Origin: Terriglobia bacterium
Lineage (GTDB): Bacteria > Acidobacteriota > Terriglobia > Acidiferrales > UBA7541
Direction: 5' to 3'
Length of the DNA: 64,000 nucleotides
Assembly (NCBI GenBank): GCA_020073485.1
Contig: JAIQFB010000022.1
Location: 97,714 to 161,713 of the forward strand
Shown here: piece after piece, positions 8,584 through 17,448 of the stretch
Numbering within the stretch: the stretch's first letter is position 1
How the letters are laid out: the number at the start of each line of letters is the position of its first letter
The notes under the pieces: generated by a model
What the model saw: only the letters and a program-made list of their open reading frames with translations
Database searches by the model: none
Told to the model about the DNA's origin: nothing
Translations under genes and position numbers: made by a program

Positions 8584-8998
8584 GACCTTCATCGATTCCG
8601 ATGTCCTGATCTACGCTCATGACAACGACGCGGGGGAGAAGCAGCAAATCGCAAGAGGTATTCTGCGAGAACTTTGGAGCGAGCGGACAGGCGTCCTGAG
8701 CGTGCAGGTGCTTCAGGAGTTTTATGTTAACGTCACGCGAAAGATCGCCATTCCCCTGCCGAAAAATTTGGCGAGGCTTGTGGTCACCAGCTACTCGTTG
8801 TGGTGCGCGGAAACCACTCCCGCGGAAATCGCCGCGGCGTTCCGGATCGAGGACGAATCGCAAATCGGCTTCTGGGACGCCCTGATTGTTTCCTCCGCCG
8901 AAAAAAGCGGGGCCACGCGAATCTTGTCGGAAGATTTGAACGCGGGGCAGCGCATCACCGGCATTTTAGTGGAGAACCCGTTTGCCGATATTCATTAG
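8564..8998 (+). CDS. PIN-domain ribonuclease toxin (VapC-like)
   Basis: About 144 residues with the PIN-domain acidic signature: FIDSDVLIYAH with the first Asp, LQEFYVN with the Glu, GFWDALIV with the third acidic residue, and LSEDLNAGQ with the fourth. These positions coordinate the metal for RNA cleavage. The gene overlaps the 3' end of the antitoxin gene, as usual for VapBC pairs. Three in-frame starts exist: GTG at 8540, ATG at 8564 and ATG at 8573. The ATGs are favoured because the PIN strand begins right after them. The target RNA cannot be inferred. Confidence 0.85.
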   Translation: MISMSGKTFIDSDVLIYAHDNDAGEKQQIARGILRELWSERTGVLSVQVLQEFYVNVTRKIAIPLPKNLARLVVTSYSLWCAETTPAEIAAAFRIEDESQIGFWDALIVSSAEKSGATRILSEDLNAGQRITGILVENPFADIH

Positions 8999-9355
8999 TG
9001 TAGTGGGAAAGGCGGACCTTTGACTTCACTTCGACAGGACCGCATGGAAATTGCGGCCGGCGTGGGAACATTGGAATACGCGAAATCCCCGCAATGGGCG
9101 GCCCTGACGCGGGTTTCGTCTTTACTTCGCGCGCAGTGCGTGATAAGTTGTTTTCCCGTAACCGCCATCGTAGCGCCAGGCGGCTGGGCCACTGCTAAAC
9201 GACCCTTCAGCGATTTTGTCGCAGTTCTCGTCCTTCCCAGGAAATGGAACCCGTCTCTGCAGGCATTTGGGCTTATTCGAGGTCCCAGCGTTCGCACGGC
9301 GGAGACATTTTTTGCATGGGGCTCCAGATAAAGCCCGAACCCTAAAGGTGAAATC
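8999..9355. other. Intergenic region before smc, 357 bases
   Basis: No gene is supported here. A 103-codon open frame on the plus strand (9020-9331) has no ribosome site and no family resemblance. The only functional piece seen is AAAGGTG (9344-9350), the likely ribosome site for the smc TTG start. Confidence 0.5.
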
Positions 9356-12300
9356 TTGCTAAAACTGCGCAAAGTCGAACTGGTTGGCTTCAAGTCGTTC
9401 TGCGAAAAGACACATATTACATTCAGCGGCAGCGGGCTGACCTGCATCATCGGACCGAATGGCTGCGGCAAATCCAATATCGTGGACGCTATCTCCTGGG
9501 TACTGGGCGAGCAGAGCCACAAATCGCTGCGCGCCGAGCGCATGTCGGACTGCATCTTTAACGGCACGGCCAAGCGCCCACCCATGGGGTTGTCGGAAGT
9601 CACCTTGACGCTGGTCGATCCGGAACTGGCTGCGGCCGCCGAGTTTGTGCTGGGAAGCGGCGCCGATGATGCGATTGCAACGGGTCCCGTGGGCGTGCCG
9701 GAGAGCGCTTTCGGCGGGTCCAATCAAAGGCCTAACACAGAAGACATCGAGATCACGGAGAGCAGAGAGATAAGCGAAGGCGTCGAAAATGCGGTTGCGG
9801 CGGACGATGCGCCTGGGACAGAGGCGGGCGAGCAAGAAGCTTCGAGCAAACCGGAATTCCTCAAGAAAAAGCGCGAGCAAAAACCGGCGATGAATCTGAA
9901 GCCCGGCGAAGTGGTTGTAGGGCGGCGGTTGTACCGCTCTGGGCAAAGCGAATATCTCATCAATGGGCGCGTGGCGCGGCTGCGTGACATTCAGGACTTG
10001 TTCATGGGCATCGGCCTGGGGCCAGACTCCTACGCCATCATCGAGCAGGGCCGCATCGGCCAGATCCTCAGCTCCAAGCCCACCGACCGCCGCGCCATCA
10101 TCGAAGAGGCTGCGGGCATCACCAAATTCAAGACCAAGCGGCGGCTGGCCGAAGCGAAGCTGGAATCCTCCAAGGTCAATCTCTCCCGCATCAACGACAT
10201 TTACGTGGAAGTCGAAAAGCAACTGGCGTCGCTGAAGCGCCAAGCCTCGAAGGCGCGGCGCTACGCGGAGATTCGCGAGCAGATGCGCGGCTTGCTGCGC
10301 CAGGTGCTGGCCAGCAAAGCCAAGGAACTGGATCTGGAGGCCGAGCGCCTCGCGGGCTTGCTGGGCGCGATTTCGCAGCAGGAATCACAGGAAGCGCAAT
10401 CGGTGAGCCAGTGGGAAGCCGAGCAGGAGCGGCTCAGCGCGCGCACCTATGAACTCGAAGGCGAACTGCGGCAGCACCAGAACGTGCTCGGGCAAACCTC
10501 GCTGGAGCTGGACCGCAGCGAGAACCGCATCCTGTTCAACCGCCAGCGCACTGCGGAACTTACGGGCCGCCTGCAGCAATTAAATGTGGAAATCGAACAG
10601 GCCGCCGCGCAATCCGCGCAAGTGGAAGCGCGCGACGCGGCGCACGGCGAGTCGGTGGCCGCGCTGCGCGGCGAAGTTTCGCGCGTCGAATCCATTCTGG
10701 CCGGTCTGACCGCCGCGTCCGCGGAACTTTCCGGCGCGCATGAATCCACCGAAGCGCGCATCGCCGCGCTGCGCCGTTCCGCCGCCGACCTGGGCGAGGA
10801 ATTAACGCGGCTGCACGGCGACCAGGCCCAGGCCGAGCAGGCCTTGGCGCACCACATCCAGAGCGTCGAGCGGTACGAGCGGCAGGAACAGCAGTTGCTC
10901 GAGGAGTCGCTGCACCATCGCGAACGCGCGCAAGCCGCGGACCTGCACTGGCAATCCGTGCTCGAGCGTTCGCGCAGCCTGGAAGAAATCGTGCGCAACG
11001 CGCAGGCGCGCATTTCCGCGCTGCGCCACGAGCAGCACGAGATCACGGCGCGCGCCGAATCCGCGCGCGATGCCCTCGCCGGAGGCCGCGCGCGGCGCGC
11101 TTCGGTCCAGCAGATCTTGAACGACCGCTCCTACACGGCCGATGCGGTGCAAAAATTATTCGCCGCGCATCAGAGCAAAGAGGAATCGGACGGCTTCCGC
11201 GCCGTCGGTGTGCTGGCCGATTACGCTGAAGTCGAGCAGAAGTATGAAGGCGCCATCGAACAGTTCCTGCGCGATGAACTCGAATACGTGGTGGTGGAAA
11301 CGTTCGACGTAGCGCGCGCCGGTATCGCGCTGCTGCGAGAGGAAGTCGGCGGGCGCGCCACGTTCTTCGTCGATTCCCTTCGCAAGCTGAACCTGCAGCC
11401 GAACGAACCCATCGTGCCGTTTGAAATCGAAAAGGAAACCGTTTCGCGCCTCGACCGACTGGTCGAGTTCCGCGATCCCCTGGGCCCCGCGGCCAAGCAG
11501 TTCCTTCCGCGCCTGCAATCGGCGTTTCTGGTGGAGCAAGCCGAGGTCGCCGAACGGCTGGCGCGCGAAAATCCCGCGTATTCGTTCGTGATTCCGGACG
11601 GCACCACGTATCAGGGCCGCGTGGTCAGCGGCGGGCGCCCGTCGGAGTCCGGCCCTTTGGGAATGAAACGTGAATTGCGTTCGCTGGACGGCGAAGTTCT
11701 GCAACTGGAACGCGAGGCTTCGGAAGCGCAAGCGGCGCTGCATCATGTGGAGGAAGAGCTTCGTGCCAGCGAATTGACGCTCGAGCAGGCCGTGGCGCAG
11801 CACGTGGAGTCGGAAAAGCGCGAGGTGGCCGCGACCCTGCAGCGCGATCAGGCCCGCGGCGACATGGTTCGGCTCAGCCTGGAGTTGAGCTCCTGCCAGA
11901 CGGAACTGGCCCGCGTGCGCAACGATGCAACCTCGGCGCAGCGACGCGCCGAATCCGCCCAGCAGCGGCGCGGGGAAGTTTTCGCCGCCCGCGAAGCCGC
12001 GGAAACCGAAATTGCCCAGGCCATGGAGCAGCAGTCCACCTTGCGGCAAACCGCGCAGGCCAAGCAGGAAGACTTGGCCGCGCGGCGCGCCGAGATGGCC
12101 GCTCTCGCCGAACGTCTGGCCAGCGCCGAAACCATCGCGGCTCGCATGGCGCATGAACTCCAGGAATTGACGGCACGCCGTGCGGGTCTGGTCGTGCAAC
12201 ACGATTCCCTGCAACAGGAACAGGCGCAACTGGCCGGGCAAACCGCCGAACACCAGCGGCAAGTGGAATCCCTACGCGCCGAAAAACTGCGTCTGGAAGC

Positions 12301-13225
12301 GCGCGGCGCGGAAATGGAGCAGGAGTTCAACCACACCCGCGTGCGCGCCACGCAAGTGGACGATTCCCTGCGCATGGCCCGTCAAAAGCTCGGCGATTTC
12401 CGCGAGGAGCGCTCCAAACACGAAATCGAGCGCGCCCGCAACGATTCCGAGCGCGAGCACTTGCGCCAGTCCTGCATCGAGGAACTCAATCTGCAGCCGG
12501 AAGATTTGATCGCAGAATTCCCCGCCCTGCTTTCGGGCGAGGATCTCCGCGCCTCCGACGCCCAGTATCACGAAATGAAGGTCCGCATCGAATCGATGGG
12601 CCCGATCAATATGATGGCGCTCGAGGAATACAACGACTGCGAGCAGCGGTTCGGATTCCTGGGCCGCGAACGCACCGACCTGCTGCAATCCATCACCGAT
12701 ACGCAGCAGGCCATGACCGAGCTCGACTTGGTCTGCAAGCAGAAATTCGAGGAAGCCTTCGCGGTCATTAACGCGAATTTCGCGACCGCCTTCCACACGC
12801 TGTTCGGCGGAGGCACGGGCGAGATGCGCCTCTCCGAGCCGGACAGCTCCGGCGAGCCCGGCATCGACGTGGTGGCGCAGCCGCCCGGCAAGCGCCTGCA
12901 GAACGTGCTGCTGCTTTCCGGCGGCGAAAAAGCCATGACGGCGCTGGCGCTGCTGATCGCCATCTTCAAATATCAACCCAGCCCCTTCTGCATCCTGGAC
13001 GAAGTCGACGCGCCGCTGGACGAAGCCAACGTCGGCCGCTTCACGAAACTTGTTTCCGAGATGAGCGCGGGCACGCAGTTCATCGTCGTGACGCACAACC
13101 GGCGCACCATGGAAAAGGCGTCGGTGCTCTACGGCGTCACCATGCAGGAACCGGGCGTCTCGAAACTCGTGTCGGTCCGCTGGGACGAGCCCGCGGCCGC
13201 GCAAGCCGCGACCAACGCCGCCTGA
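9356..13225 (+). CDS. smc: Chromosome segregation protein SMC
   Basis: ATPase of the condensin complex that organises the chromosome together with ScpA/ScpB. The 1289 residues show the N-terminal GPNGCGKSN Walker A (about 33-41), a coiled coil, the hinge around 610-770 ending in RVVSGGR, a second coiled coil, and a C-terminal head with LSGGEKAMTALAL (about 1187) and ILDEVDAPLDEANV (Walker B and D-loop). SMCs are usually about 1170-1200 long. The extra length is mainly an acidic low-complexity insert in the head at about residues 92-185, between VTLTLVDPE and VVGRRLYRSGQ. The start is a TTG with AAAGGTG five bases before it. No scp genes are adjacent. Confidence 0.96.
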   Translation: MLKLRKVELVGFKSFCEKTHITFSGSGLTCIIGPNGCGKSNIVDAISWVLGEQSHKSLRAERMSDCIFNGTAKRPPMGLSEVTLTLVDPELAAAAEFVLGSGADDAIATGPVGVPESAFGGSNQRPNTEDIEITESREISEGVENAVAADDAPGTEAGEQEASSKPEFLKKKREQKPAMNLKPGEVVVGRRLYRSGQSEYLINGRVARLRDIQDLFMGIGLGPDSYAIIEQGRIGQILSSKPTDRRAIIEEAAGITKFKTKRRLAEAKLESSKVNLSRINDIYVEVEKQLASLKRQASKARRYAEIREQMRGLLRQVLASKAKELDLEAERLAGLLGAISQQESQEAQSVSQWEAEQERLSARTYELEGELRQHQNVLGQTSLELDRSENRILFNRQRTAELTGRLQQLNVEIEQAAAQSAQVEARDAAHGESVAALRGEVSRVESILAGLTAASAELSGAHESTEARIAALRRSAADLGEELTRLHGDQAQAEQALAHHIQSVERYERQEQQLLEESLHHRERAQAADLHWQSVLERSRSLEEIVRNAQARISALRHEQHEITARAESARDALAGGRARRASVQQILNDRSYTADAVQKLFAAHQSKEESDGFRAVGVLADYAEVEQKYEGAIEQFLRDELEYVVVETFDVARAGIALLREEVGGRATFFVDSLRKLNLQPNEPIVPFEIEKETVSRLDRLVEFRDPLGPAAKQFLPRLQSAFLVEQAEVAERLARENPAYSFVIPDGTTYQGRVVSGGRPSESGPLGMKRELRSLDGEVLQLEREASEAQAALHHVEEELRASELTLEQAVAQHVESEKREVAATLQRDQARGDMVRLSLELSSCQTELARVRNDATSAQRRAESAQQRRGEVFAAREAAETEIAQAMEQQSTLRQTAQAKQEDLAARRAEMAALAERLASAETIAARMAHELQELTARRAGLVVQHDSLQQEQAQLAGQTAEHQRQVESLRAEKLRLEARGAEMEQEFNHTRVRATQVDDSLRMARQKLGDFREERSKHEIERARNDSEREHLRQSCIEELNLQPEDLIAEFPALLSGEDLRASDAQYHEMKVRIESMGPINMMALEEYNDCEQRFGFLGRERTDLLQSITDTQQAMTELDLVCKQKFEEAFAVINANFATAFHTLFGGGTGEMRLSEPDSSGEPGIDVVAQPPGKRLQNVLLLSGGEKAMTALALLIAIFKYQPSPFCILDEVDAPLDEANVGRFTKLVSEMSAGTQFIVVTHNRRTMEKASVLYGVTMQEPGVSKLVSVRWDEPAAAQAATNAA

Positions 13226-13330
13226 TTTGCCACGGAGGCATGGAGACGCCGAGAAATGAGAAGAAATTAATTTTTCTCATCTTTCTTTTCTCTGTGTCCT
13301 CTGTGTCTTCTGCGCACTCTGTGTTAAATC
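13226..13330. repeat. Interrupted inverted repeat of the 'CACGGAGGCA / TCTGTGTCCTCTGTG' type
   Basis: The left part (TTTGCCACGGAGGCATGGAG, from 13227) is purine-rich and loosely complementary to the pyrimidine-rich right part (TCTGTGTCCTCTGTGTCTTC, from 13290). A related AACACAGAGGGCACGGAG stretch recurs at 17374. This is a degenerate mobile or repetitive intergenic sequence with no coding content. Confidence 0.4.
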
Positions 13331-13416
13331 TTTGAATTTTTCCGTGTGCAAAACTTTGCACACTCTCCTTATTTTCCCGTCGCGCTCCATTTTCCACTTT
13401 TCGTTTTTCTTCTCCG

Positions 13417-13444
13417 TTGACATCGCCGGGTGCTGCGCTAGAAT
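13417..13444 (+). promoter_or_regulatory. Sigma-70-type promoter of purC
   Basis: TTGACA (13417-13422), 16-base spacer, TAGAAT (13439-13444). The predicted transcript starts near 13451, about 23 bases ahead of the GTG start, leaving room for the GAGGGGA ribosome site at 13457-13463. Confidence 0.6.
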
Positions 13445-13473
13445 ATGCGCCTCTCTGAGGGGACGAGTACCCT

Positions 13474-14373
13474 GTGGCTTCTCCAAAAATGAACACTATC
13501 GTCTGGGAGACGGATCTCCCGGGGATTCATTTTCTCAATCGCGGTAAAGTCCGTGATTTGTACGAGGTGGGCGACCGCCTGCTGATCGTCGCCACCGACC
13601 GGCTCTCCGCCTTCGACGTTGTGCTGCCGACGCCGATCCCCGACAAGGGGCGCGTGCTGACGCAGCTATCGCTGTTCTGGTTCGATCTGCTGCGCGACGT
13701 CCTGCCCAATCACGTCATCACATCGACGGATTTTCCTCCAGAGCTGGAACCGTATCGCGCGCAACTCGAAGGCCGCTCCATGATTTGCCGGCGCGCGAAA
13801 CCACTGCCCATTGAATGCGTCGTGCGTGGCTATTTGTCCGGATCGGGCTGGAAGGATTATCGCGCCACCGGAAAAGTCTGCGGAATTTCCTTGCCGGCCG
13901 GCTTGCGGGAATCCGAGCGTCTGCCCGAAGCTATTTTCACTCCCTCCACCAAAGCCACCGCGGGACACGACGAAAATATTTCCTTCGAGCAAGCCGCTGC
14001 AACGATCGGTGAAGAGCTTGCCGAACGCGTGCGCGCCGTCAGCCTGGAAATTTACCGCCGCGCCGTGGCCTACGCCGAACCACGCGGGATTATCCTGGCG
14101 GACACGAAATTTGAATTCGGCCTTTTAGAAAATGAATTGATCTGGATCGACGAAGCGTTGACGCCCGATTCCTCGCGCTTCTGGCCGGCGGAAGGCTATC
14201 AGCCCGGCCGGACACAACCCTCCTTTGACAAGCAGTATGTCCGCGACCATCTCGAGCGCATCGGATGGAACAAACAGCCTCCCGGACCGGAACTTCCCCC
14301 GGACGTGGTGGCGGCCACACGCGACAAATACCGGGAAGCGTACCGCAAGCTAACGGGCCACGAACTCAAATAG
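13474..14373 (+). CDS. purC: Phosphoribosylaminoimidazole-succinocarboxamide synthase
   Basis: Purine biosynthesis enzyme that joins CAIR and aspartate with ATP to give SAICAR, in the cytoplasm. It is the 299-residue form found in many bacteria. Visible motifs are [21 protein letters not shown] near the N-terminus (nucleotide-binding), [17 protein letters not shown] near 115-131, and ADTKFEFGL near 208 with the acidic [13 protein letters not shown] after it. The GTG at 13474 was chosen over ATG at 13489 because GAGGGGA lies ten bases upstream of it. No other pur genes are adjacent, so it has its own promoter. Confidence 0.95.
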   Translation: MASPKMNTIVWETDLPGIHFLNRGKVRDLYEVGDRLLIVATDRLSAFDVVLPTPIPDKGRVLTQLSLFWFDLLRDVLPNHVITSTDFPPELEPYRAQLEGRSMICRRAKPLPIECVVRGYLSGSGWKDYRATGKVCGISLPAGLRESERLPEAIFTPSTKATAGHDENISFEQAAATIGEELAERVRAVSLEIYRRAVAYAEPRGIILADTKFEFGLLENELIWIDEALTPDSSRFWPAEGYQPGRTQPSFDKQYVRDHLERIGWNKQPPGPELPPDVVAATRDKYREAYRKLTGHELK

Positions 14374-14428
14374 ATCGCGCCGGCCCCACGGCCCGGCTGC
14401 GAAACATTCTTGTGCGGAGTGTGCGACG

Positions 14429-14647
14429 GTGAAGGATCAATTGGAAACCCTGGTCGGGCAGATGGTCGAGCGCGGAATTCATTTCGATGAGGCCGTGAAC
14501 GAGTTCGAGAAAAAATTCATCAAGAGGGTGCTGGATAGGTCCCGCGGCAACCAGTCGCGCGCCGCGCGCCTTCTGGGAATCCACCGCAACACGCTCAGCC
14601 GCAAGATCGACCTGTACAAGCTCAGCCAGCGGTCCCATCGCCACTGA
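14429..14647 (+). CDS. Small Fis-type helix-turn-helix protein
   Basis: A 72-residue protein consisting almost entirely of the DNA-binding domain found at the C-terminus of NtrC-type activators and in Fis. The helix-turn-helix is NQSRAARLLGIHRNTLSRKI (about 42-61), preceded by a dimerisation helix. It starts with GTG, with GGAG about nine bases ahead. It could act as a nucleoid protein or local regulator. It lies 55 bases after purC in the same direction and may share its transcript. The target is not inferable. Confidence 0.82.
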   Translation: MKDQLETLVGQMVERGIHFDEAVNEFEKKFIKRVLDRSRGNQSRAARLLGIHRNTLSRKIDLYKLSQRSHRH

Positions 14648-14692
14648 AACACTCCGGCAGCATCCGCTGAAGACTTGCTGAATAACTCAAGA

Positions 14693-14774
14693 CATCGTCA
14701 TTCCGAGCGAAGCGAGGAATCCCTCCTCGGTTTAAATCAAAGAGGGATTCCTCGCTTCGCTCGGAATGACGATG
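14693..14774. repeat. Perfect 33-bp inverted repeat
   Basis: Arms 14693-14725 and 14742-14774 are exact reverse complements around a 16-base loop. The arm core is ATTCCGAGCGAAGCGAGGAA. A decayed copy lies at 22521-22602, so this is a dispersed family. The transcript would form a very stable stem on either strand. Confidence 0.8.
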
Positions 14775-14834
14775 CTCTTGGTATTTTAGCGGCTTCAAAC
14801 CTTGCGCGGATTTGCGCCTCCCAGTCGAAAAATC

Positions 14835-14854
14835 CCCGGGTCTGAAGACCCGGG
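14835..14854. repeat. Short palindrome
   Basis: CCCGGGTCT-GA-AGACCCGGG is a perfect 9-bp inverted repeat next to the larger one. It has no T-run. Confidence 0.5.
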
Positions 14855-14937
14855 CTACAGCAAACGGCACCCGATTGCTGCAGTCCGCCTCTTCATAGAC
14901 AGGGATTTTTTGTTCCGTGCCGCAACTTCATTTTCGC

Positions 14938-14970
14938 AAAAAAAATGGCCCCGACACCGTCGGGGCCATT
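14938..14970 (-). terminator. Rho-independent terminator of the secreted repeat protein gene
   Basis: A 12-bp perfect stem (AATGGCCCCGAC / GTCGGGGCCATT) with loop ACC at 14944-14970 is followed, on the minus strand, by a run of eight T. It lies 22 bases beyond the stop at 14993. Confidence 0.85.
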
Positions 14971-14992
14971 CGTGCATTCGGTTGGAGAAACC

Positions 14993-16345
14993 TCAGTCGC
15001 CAGCAGCTTTCTTGGCCGGAGCCTTCTTGGCAGGGCCCTTCTTGCCGGGCGCAGCTTTTTCTTCCGGCAGATCTTCCGTGTTGATCTTGGCCTTGTCCCA
15101 AGTTAGCAGAAAAGGCGTCTGCGTATAGCCGGTCAGCGTGCCGGTGAAGCGCACCACGGCGTCCTTCTCGAGCTTCTTGGCTTCCGGCTGGCCAACGATC
15201 TTGACTTCCATGTTGGCTTCGGTAGCGGCTTCGATTTCTTCCGGGGTCGCCCCGCGGAATACTTTCAACGTCACATTGTCGCCCTCGACCACGGGCGCAT
15301 CCATCACGCGCACGCCAACGTCCGGATATTCCAGGCCGCAGCTGGCCAGCCACATGACTTTGCCCGCGTCGCCGCCGCCCTTAAGAGCCGGCAGGAAATT
15401 CGCGGTGTCGTCGCGCGCCTTCTGCAGGTCCGCGGCGCTGGGAACATTCAGTGTCGCCGGTTTGTCAGCGGAACTGGTCGCAAGCGTGATGAGTTCAGTC
15501 ACTTGATCGTCGACTAGTTTGTCGCAGGAGGGCTGCTGATAGCGGATCAACTGGTTCTTCAGGTAGGTCTGGACCTGCGCGGCGTTCGGCGCCTTCAGGC
15601 CGATGGAGCGCGCCAGTTCCCAGAAACCGTCATTGGCCGCCGGAGGATTCATTTGCAAATCCACCACGCCCAGGCGGAAGTGAGAAACCGCGTCGGTCGG
15701 ATCGATCGTCAACACCGTCTTGTAGAAGCCCGCGGCGCCCGGGTAATCCTTCAGCGAAGTGGATGTCATGGCCGCGATGGAATTCAGCAGGACCTTGAAG
15801 CCCTTCACCTGCTGCGCGAAGGCGTCATCGGCCATCTGGTCGGGCTTCTTCCATTCATCTAGCGTCTTCAAGCCGGCCACGGCCGCGTCGCGCGCCTTGG
15901 TCTGCACGTCCGCGGTTTGTAATTCCTTCATGCCTTGGCCGACGTAGTAAGCCTGTGCGCGCGCCACGTACGCTTCCAGGCGCCCTTGCGTGTCGACCTT
16001 GTCGCCCAGCGCGATCATCTTGTCGGCGTAATCCATGGTGCCGGCGAAATTCTTCAACGCGTAGTCGGTCAGATAATAGTCGCGGTAAATGTACGGCATC
16101 AACGTGGAGTTGGGATACTGCTTGACGAAGGCGTCGAGCTTCGCAATCTTTTGCTGAGGATTCGGCTCCGCGTCCGCGTCTTTATACGCGTTGTATTCGG
16201 CCAGTGTATAGGTCGGCTTCGCCTGCGCCGCCGCTGCCGGTGCTGCTGCCGCTTGCGGCGCGGCCCACATTTTTCCCGCGCCCGCTCCTATCCCGATCGC
16301 GATCCACAACAGACCGGCGCCCATTACCATCCACTTTCGCATCAT
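14993..16345 (-). CDS. Secreted TPR-like repeat protein of unknown function
   Basis: A 450-residue protein starting with a signal peptide (basic MMRKW, then a hydrophobic stretch to about residue 29, with an Ala-rich mature start). Helical repeats follow. LDAFVKQYPNSTLMPYIYRDY and GFYKTVLTIDPTDAVSHFRLG look like tetratricopeptide repeats. A C-terminal part with beta-like segments (VRFTGTLTGYTQTPFLLTWD) ends in a Lys/Pro/Ala tail (KKGPAKKAPAKK). I do not recognise a named family. It is probably a periplasmic protein-interaction scaffold. It ends at a strong terminator and is transcribed alone. Confidence 0.8.
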   Translation of the reverse strand: MMRKWMVMGAGLLWIAIGIGAGAGKMWAAPQAAAAPAAAAQAKPTYTLAEYNAYKDADAEPNPQQKIAKLDAFVKQYPNSTLMPYIYRDYYLTDYALKNFAGTMDYADKMIALGDKVDTQGRLEAYVARAQAYYVGQGMKELQTADVQTKARDAAVAGLKTLDEWKKPDQMADDAFAQQVKGFKVLLNSIAAMTSTSLKDYPGAAGFYKTVLTIDPTDAVSHFRLGVVDLQMNPPAANDGFWELARSIGLKAPNAAQVQTYLKNQLIRYQQPSCDKLVDDQVTELITLATSSADKPATLNVPSAADLQKARDDTANFLPALKGGGDAGKVMWLASCGLEYPDVGVRVMDAPVVEGDNVTLKVFRGATPEEIEAATEANMEVKIVGQPEAKKLEKDAVVRFTGTLTGYTQTPFLLTWDKAKINTEDLPEEKAAPGKKGPAKKAPAKKAAGD

Positions 16346-16596
16346 CGGCTTCCAGCCTCCTCGGCAAATTTCTCTAATTCGGATACAGAGATTGAATGCA
16401 GGATTATCCGTCGGTTCAAAGCTCTCGGATTATAGGGAATCCTACTGCACGGTGCAAGCGTCATTCCCTCCGCGTTCCGTCCCAGAGTAACAGACCACCC
16501 GGACGGCGCATCTTCTCCGATCTCGAATGGTATGATGCAAATATCCCGGAAAAGGGAGCCCATTGCAAGAGTGGCGTGTCTGACAAGGAAGGTTCG

Positions 16597-17331
16597 ATGA
16601 ACCCTAGTCCAATCGATCGTGAACAACCGCTCGCCGGAATCGTCGCCCTGGTTACGGGCGGCAGCGGTGGAATCGGTCTGGCGATTACGCGCCGGCTGGG
16701 CCGCATGGGCGCGCGCGTTTCCATCTGCGGGAAAAATCCCTCGAAGCTCGATCGCGCCGCGGCGGAACTTCGCGCCGCCGGCATCGAGGTTCTGGCGCTG
16801 CAAACGGACGTGACTCGCGCGGACCAGATCGCCGGGCTGGTTCGGAAATCGCAACAGACTTTTGGGCCCATCGACATTCTCGTGAACAACGCCGGCATCG
16901 GACTGTTCGGGCCGTTCCAGGAAAAAAGCGAAGCGGACTGGGACGCCGTCCTGAATACGAATTTGAAATCCGTGTTTCTCGTGAGCCGCGAGGTCGCCCC
17001 GGAAATGATCCGCCGGAAATCGGGCCACATCATCAACATCAGCTCCCTCGCCGGGAAAAACACCTTTGCCAACGGCGCGATTTACTGCGCGTCCAAATGG
17101 GGACTCATGGGCCTGACCGGCTGCCTGGCCGAGGAGCTGCGCGCGCACGGAATCCGCGTGAGCGTGATCTGCCCGGGTTCGGTAGCCACGGATTTTTCCG
17201 GGCAGAGCGTCAAGGACCCGTCCAAGGCGCTGCAGGCGGACGACGTGGCTCACGCGGTGGCGGCGCTGGTGACGCAGGCGCCCGGCAGCTTTATCAGCGA
17301 AGTGCATATCCGCCCCACGCGGAAGCCGTAG
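16597..17331 (+). CDS. Short-chain dehydrogenase/reductase
   Basis: NAD(P)-dependent oxidoreductase of 244 residues. The Rossmann motif TGGSGGIG is near residues 20-27, NNAG near 99, the catalytic Ser in INISSLAG and the YCASK motif near 165-169. The end of the dinucleotide site, ICPGSVATDF, is near 196. An open frame extends upstream to 16396, but ATG 16597 is preferred because AAGGAAGG sits five bases before it and SDR homology begins there. The substrate is not identifiable; 3-ketoacyl reductase-like members have this size and spacing. Confidence 0.88.
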   Translation: MNPSPIDREQPLAGIVALVTGGSGGIGLAITRRLGRMGARVSICGKNPSKLDRAAAELRAAGIEVLALQTDVTRADQIAGLVRKSQQTFGPIDILVNNAGIGLFGPFQEKSEADWDAVLNTNLKSVFLVSREVAPEMIRRKSGHIINISSLAGKNTFANGAIYCASKWGLMGLTGCLAEELRAHGIRVSVICPGSVATDFSGQSVKDPSKALQADDVAHAVAALVTQAPGSFISEVHIRPTRKP

Positions 17332-17413
17332 CGCTGAAGATTTGCAGCGCCCCCTCCACAAGCCAAAACCTTCAACACAGAGGGCACGGAGAAACCCTCC
17401 CCCACAATTCCTC

Positions 17414-17444
17414 TTGACAATAGTCGTTATAACGAATATTGTTA
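17414..17444 (+). promoter_or_regulatory. Promoter with overlapping palindromic operator, marR gene
   Basis: TTGACA (17414-17419), 17-base spacer, TATTGT (17437-17442). The spacer holds a perfect 12-bp palindrome TCGTTATAACGA (17424-17435), and TAAC-N7-GTTA (17430-17444) overlaps the -10. A MarR dimer bound here would block the polymerase, so autorepression is likely (inference). Confidence 0.65.
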
Positions 17445-17448
17445 TGAC

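Larger units (their letters stand above)
14648..14992. other. Repeat-filled intergenic region, 345 bases
   Basis: The spacer between two convergent genes is mostly palindromes: a perfect 33-bp inverted repeat (14693-14774), a 9-bp palindrome (14835-14854) and a terminator (14938-14970). No open frame here resembles a gene. Confidence 0.6.

Noticed and set aside
9020..9331. 103-codon open frame upstream of smc
   Set aside because: No ribosome site, no domain-like pattern and composition unlike neighbours; more likely chance in high-GC DNA.
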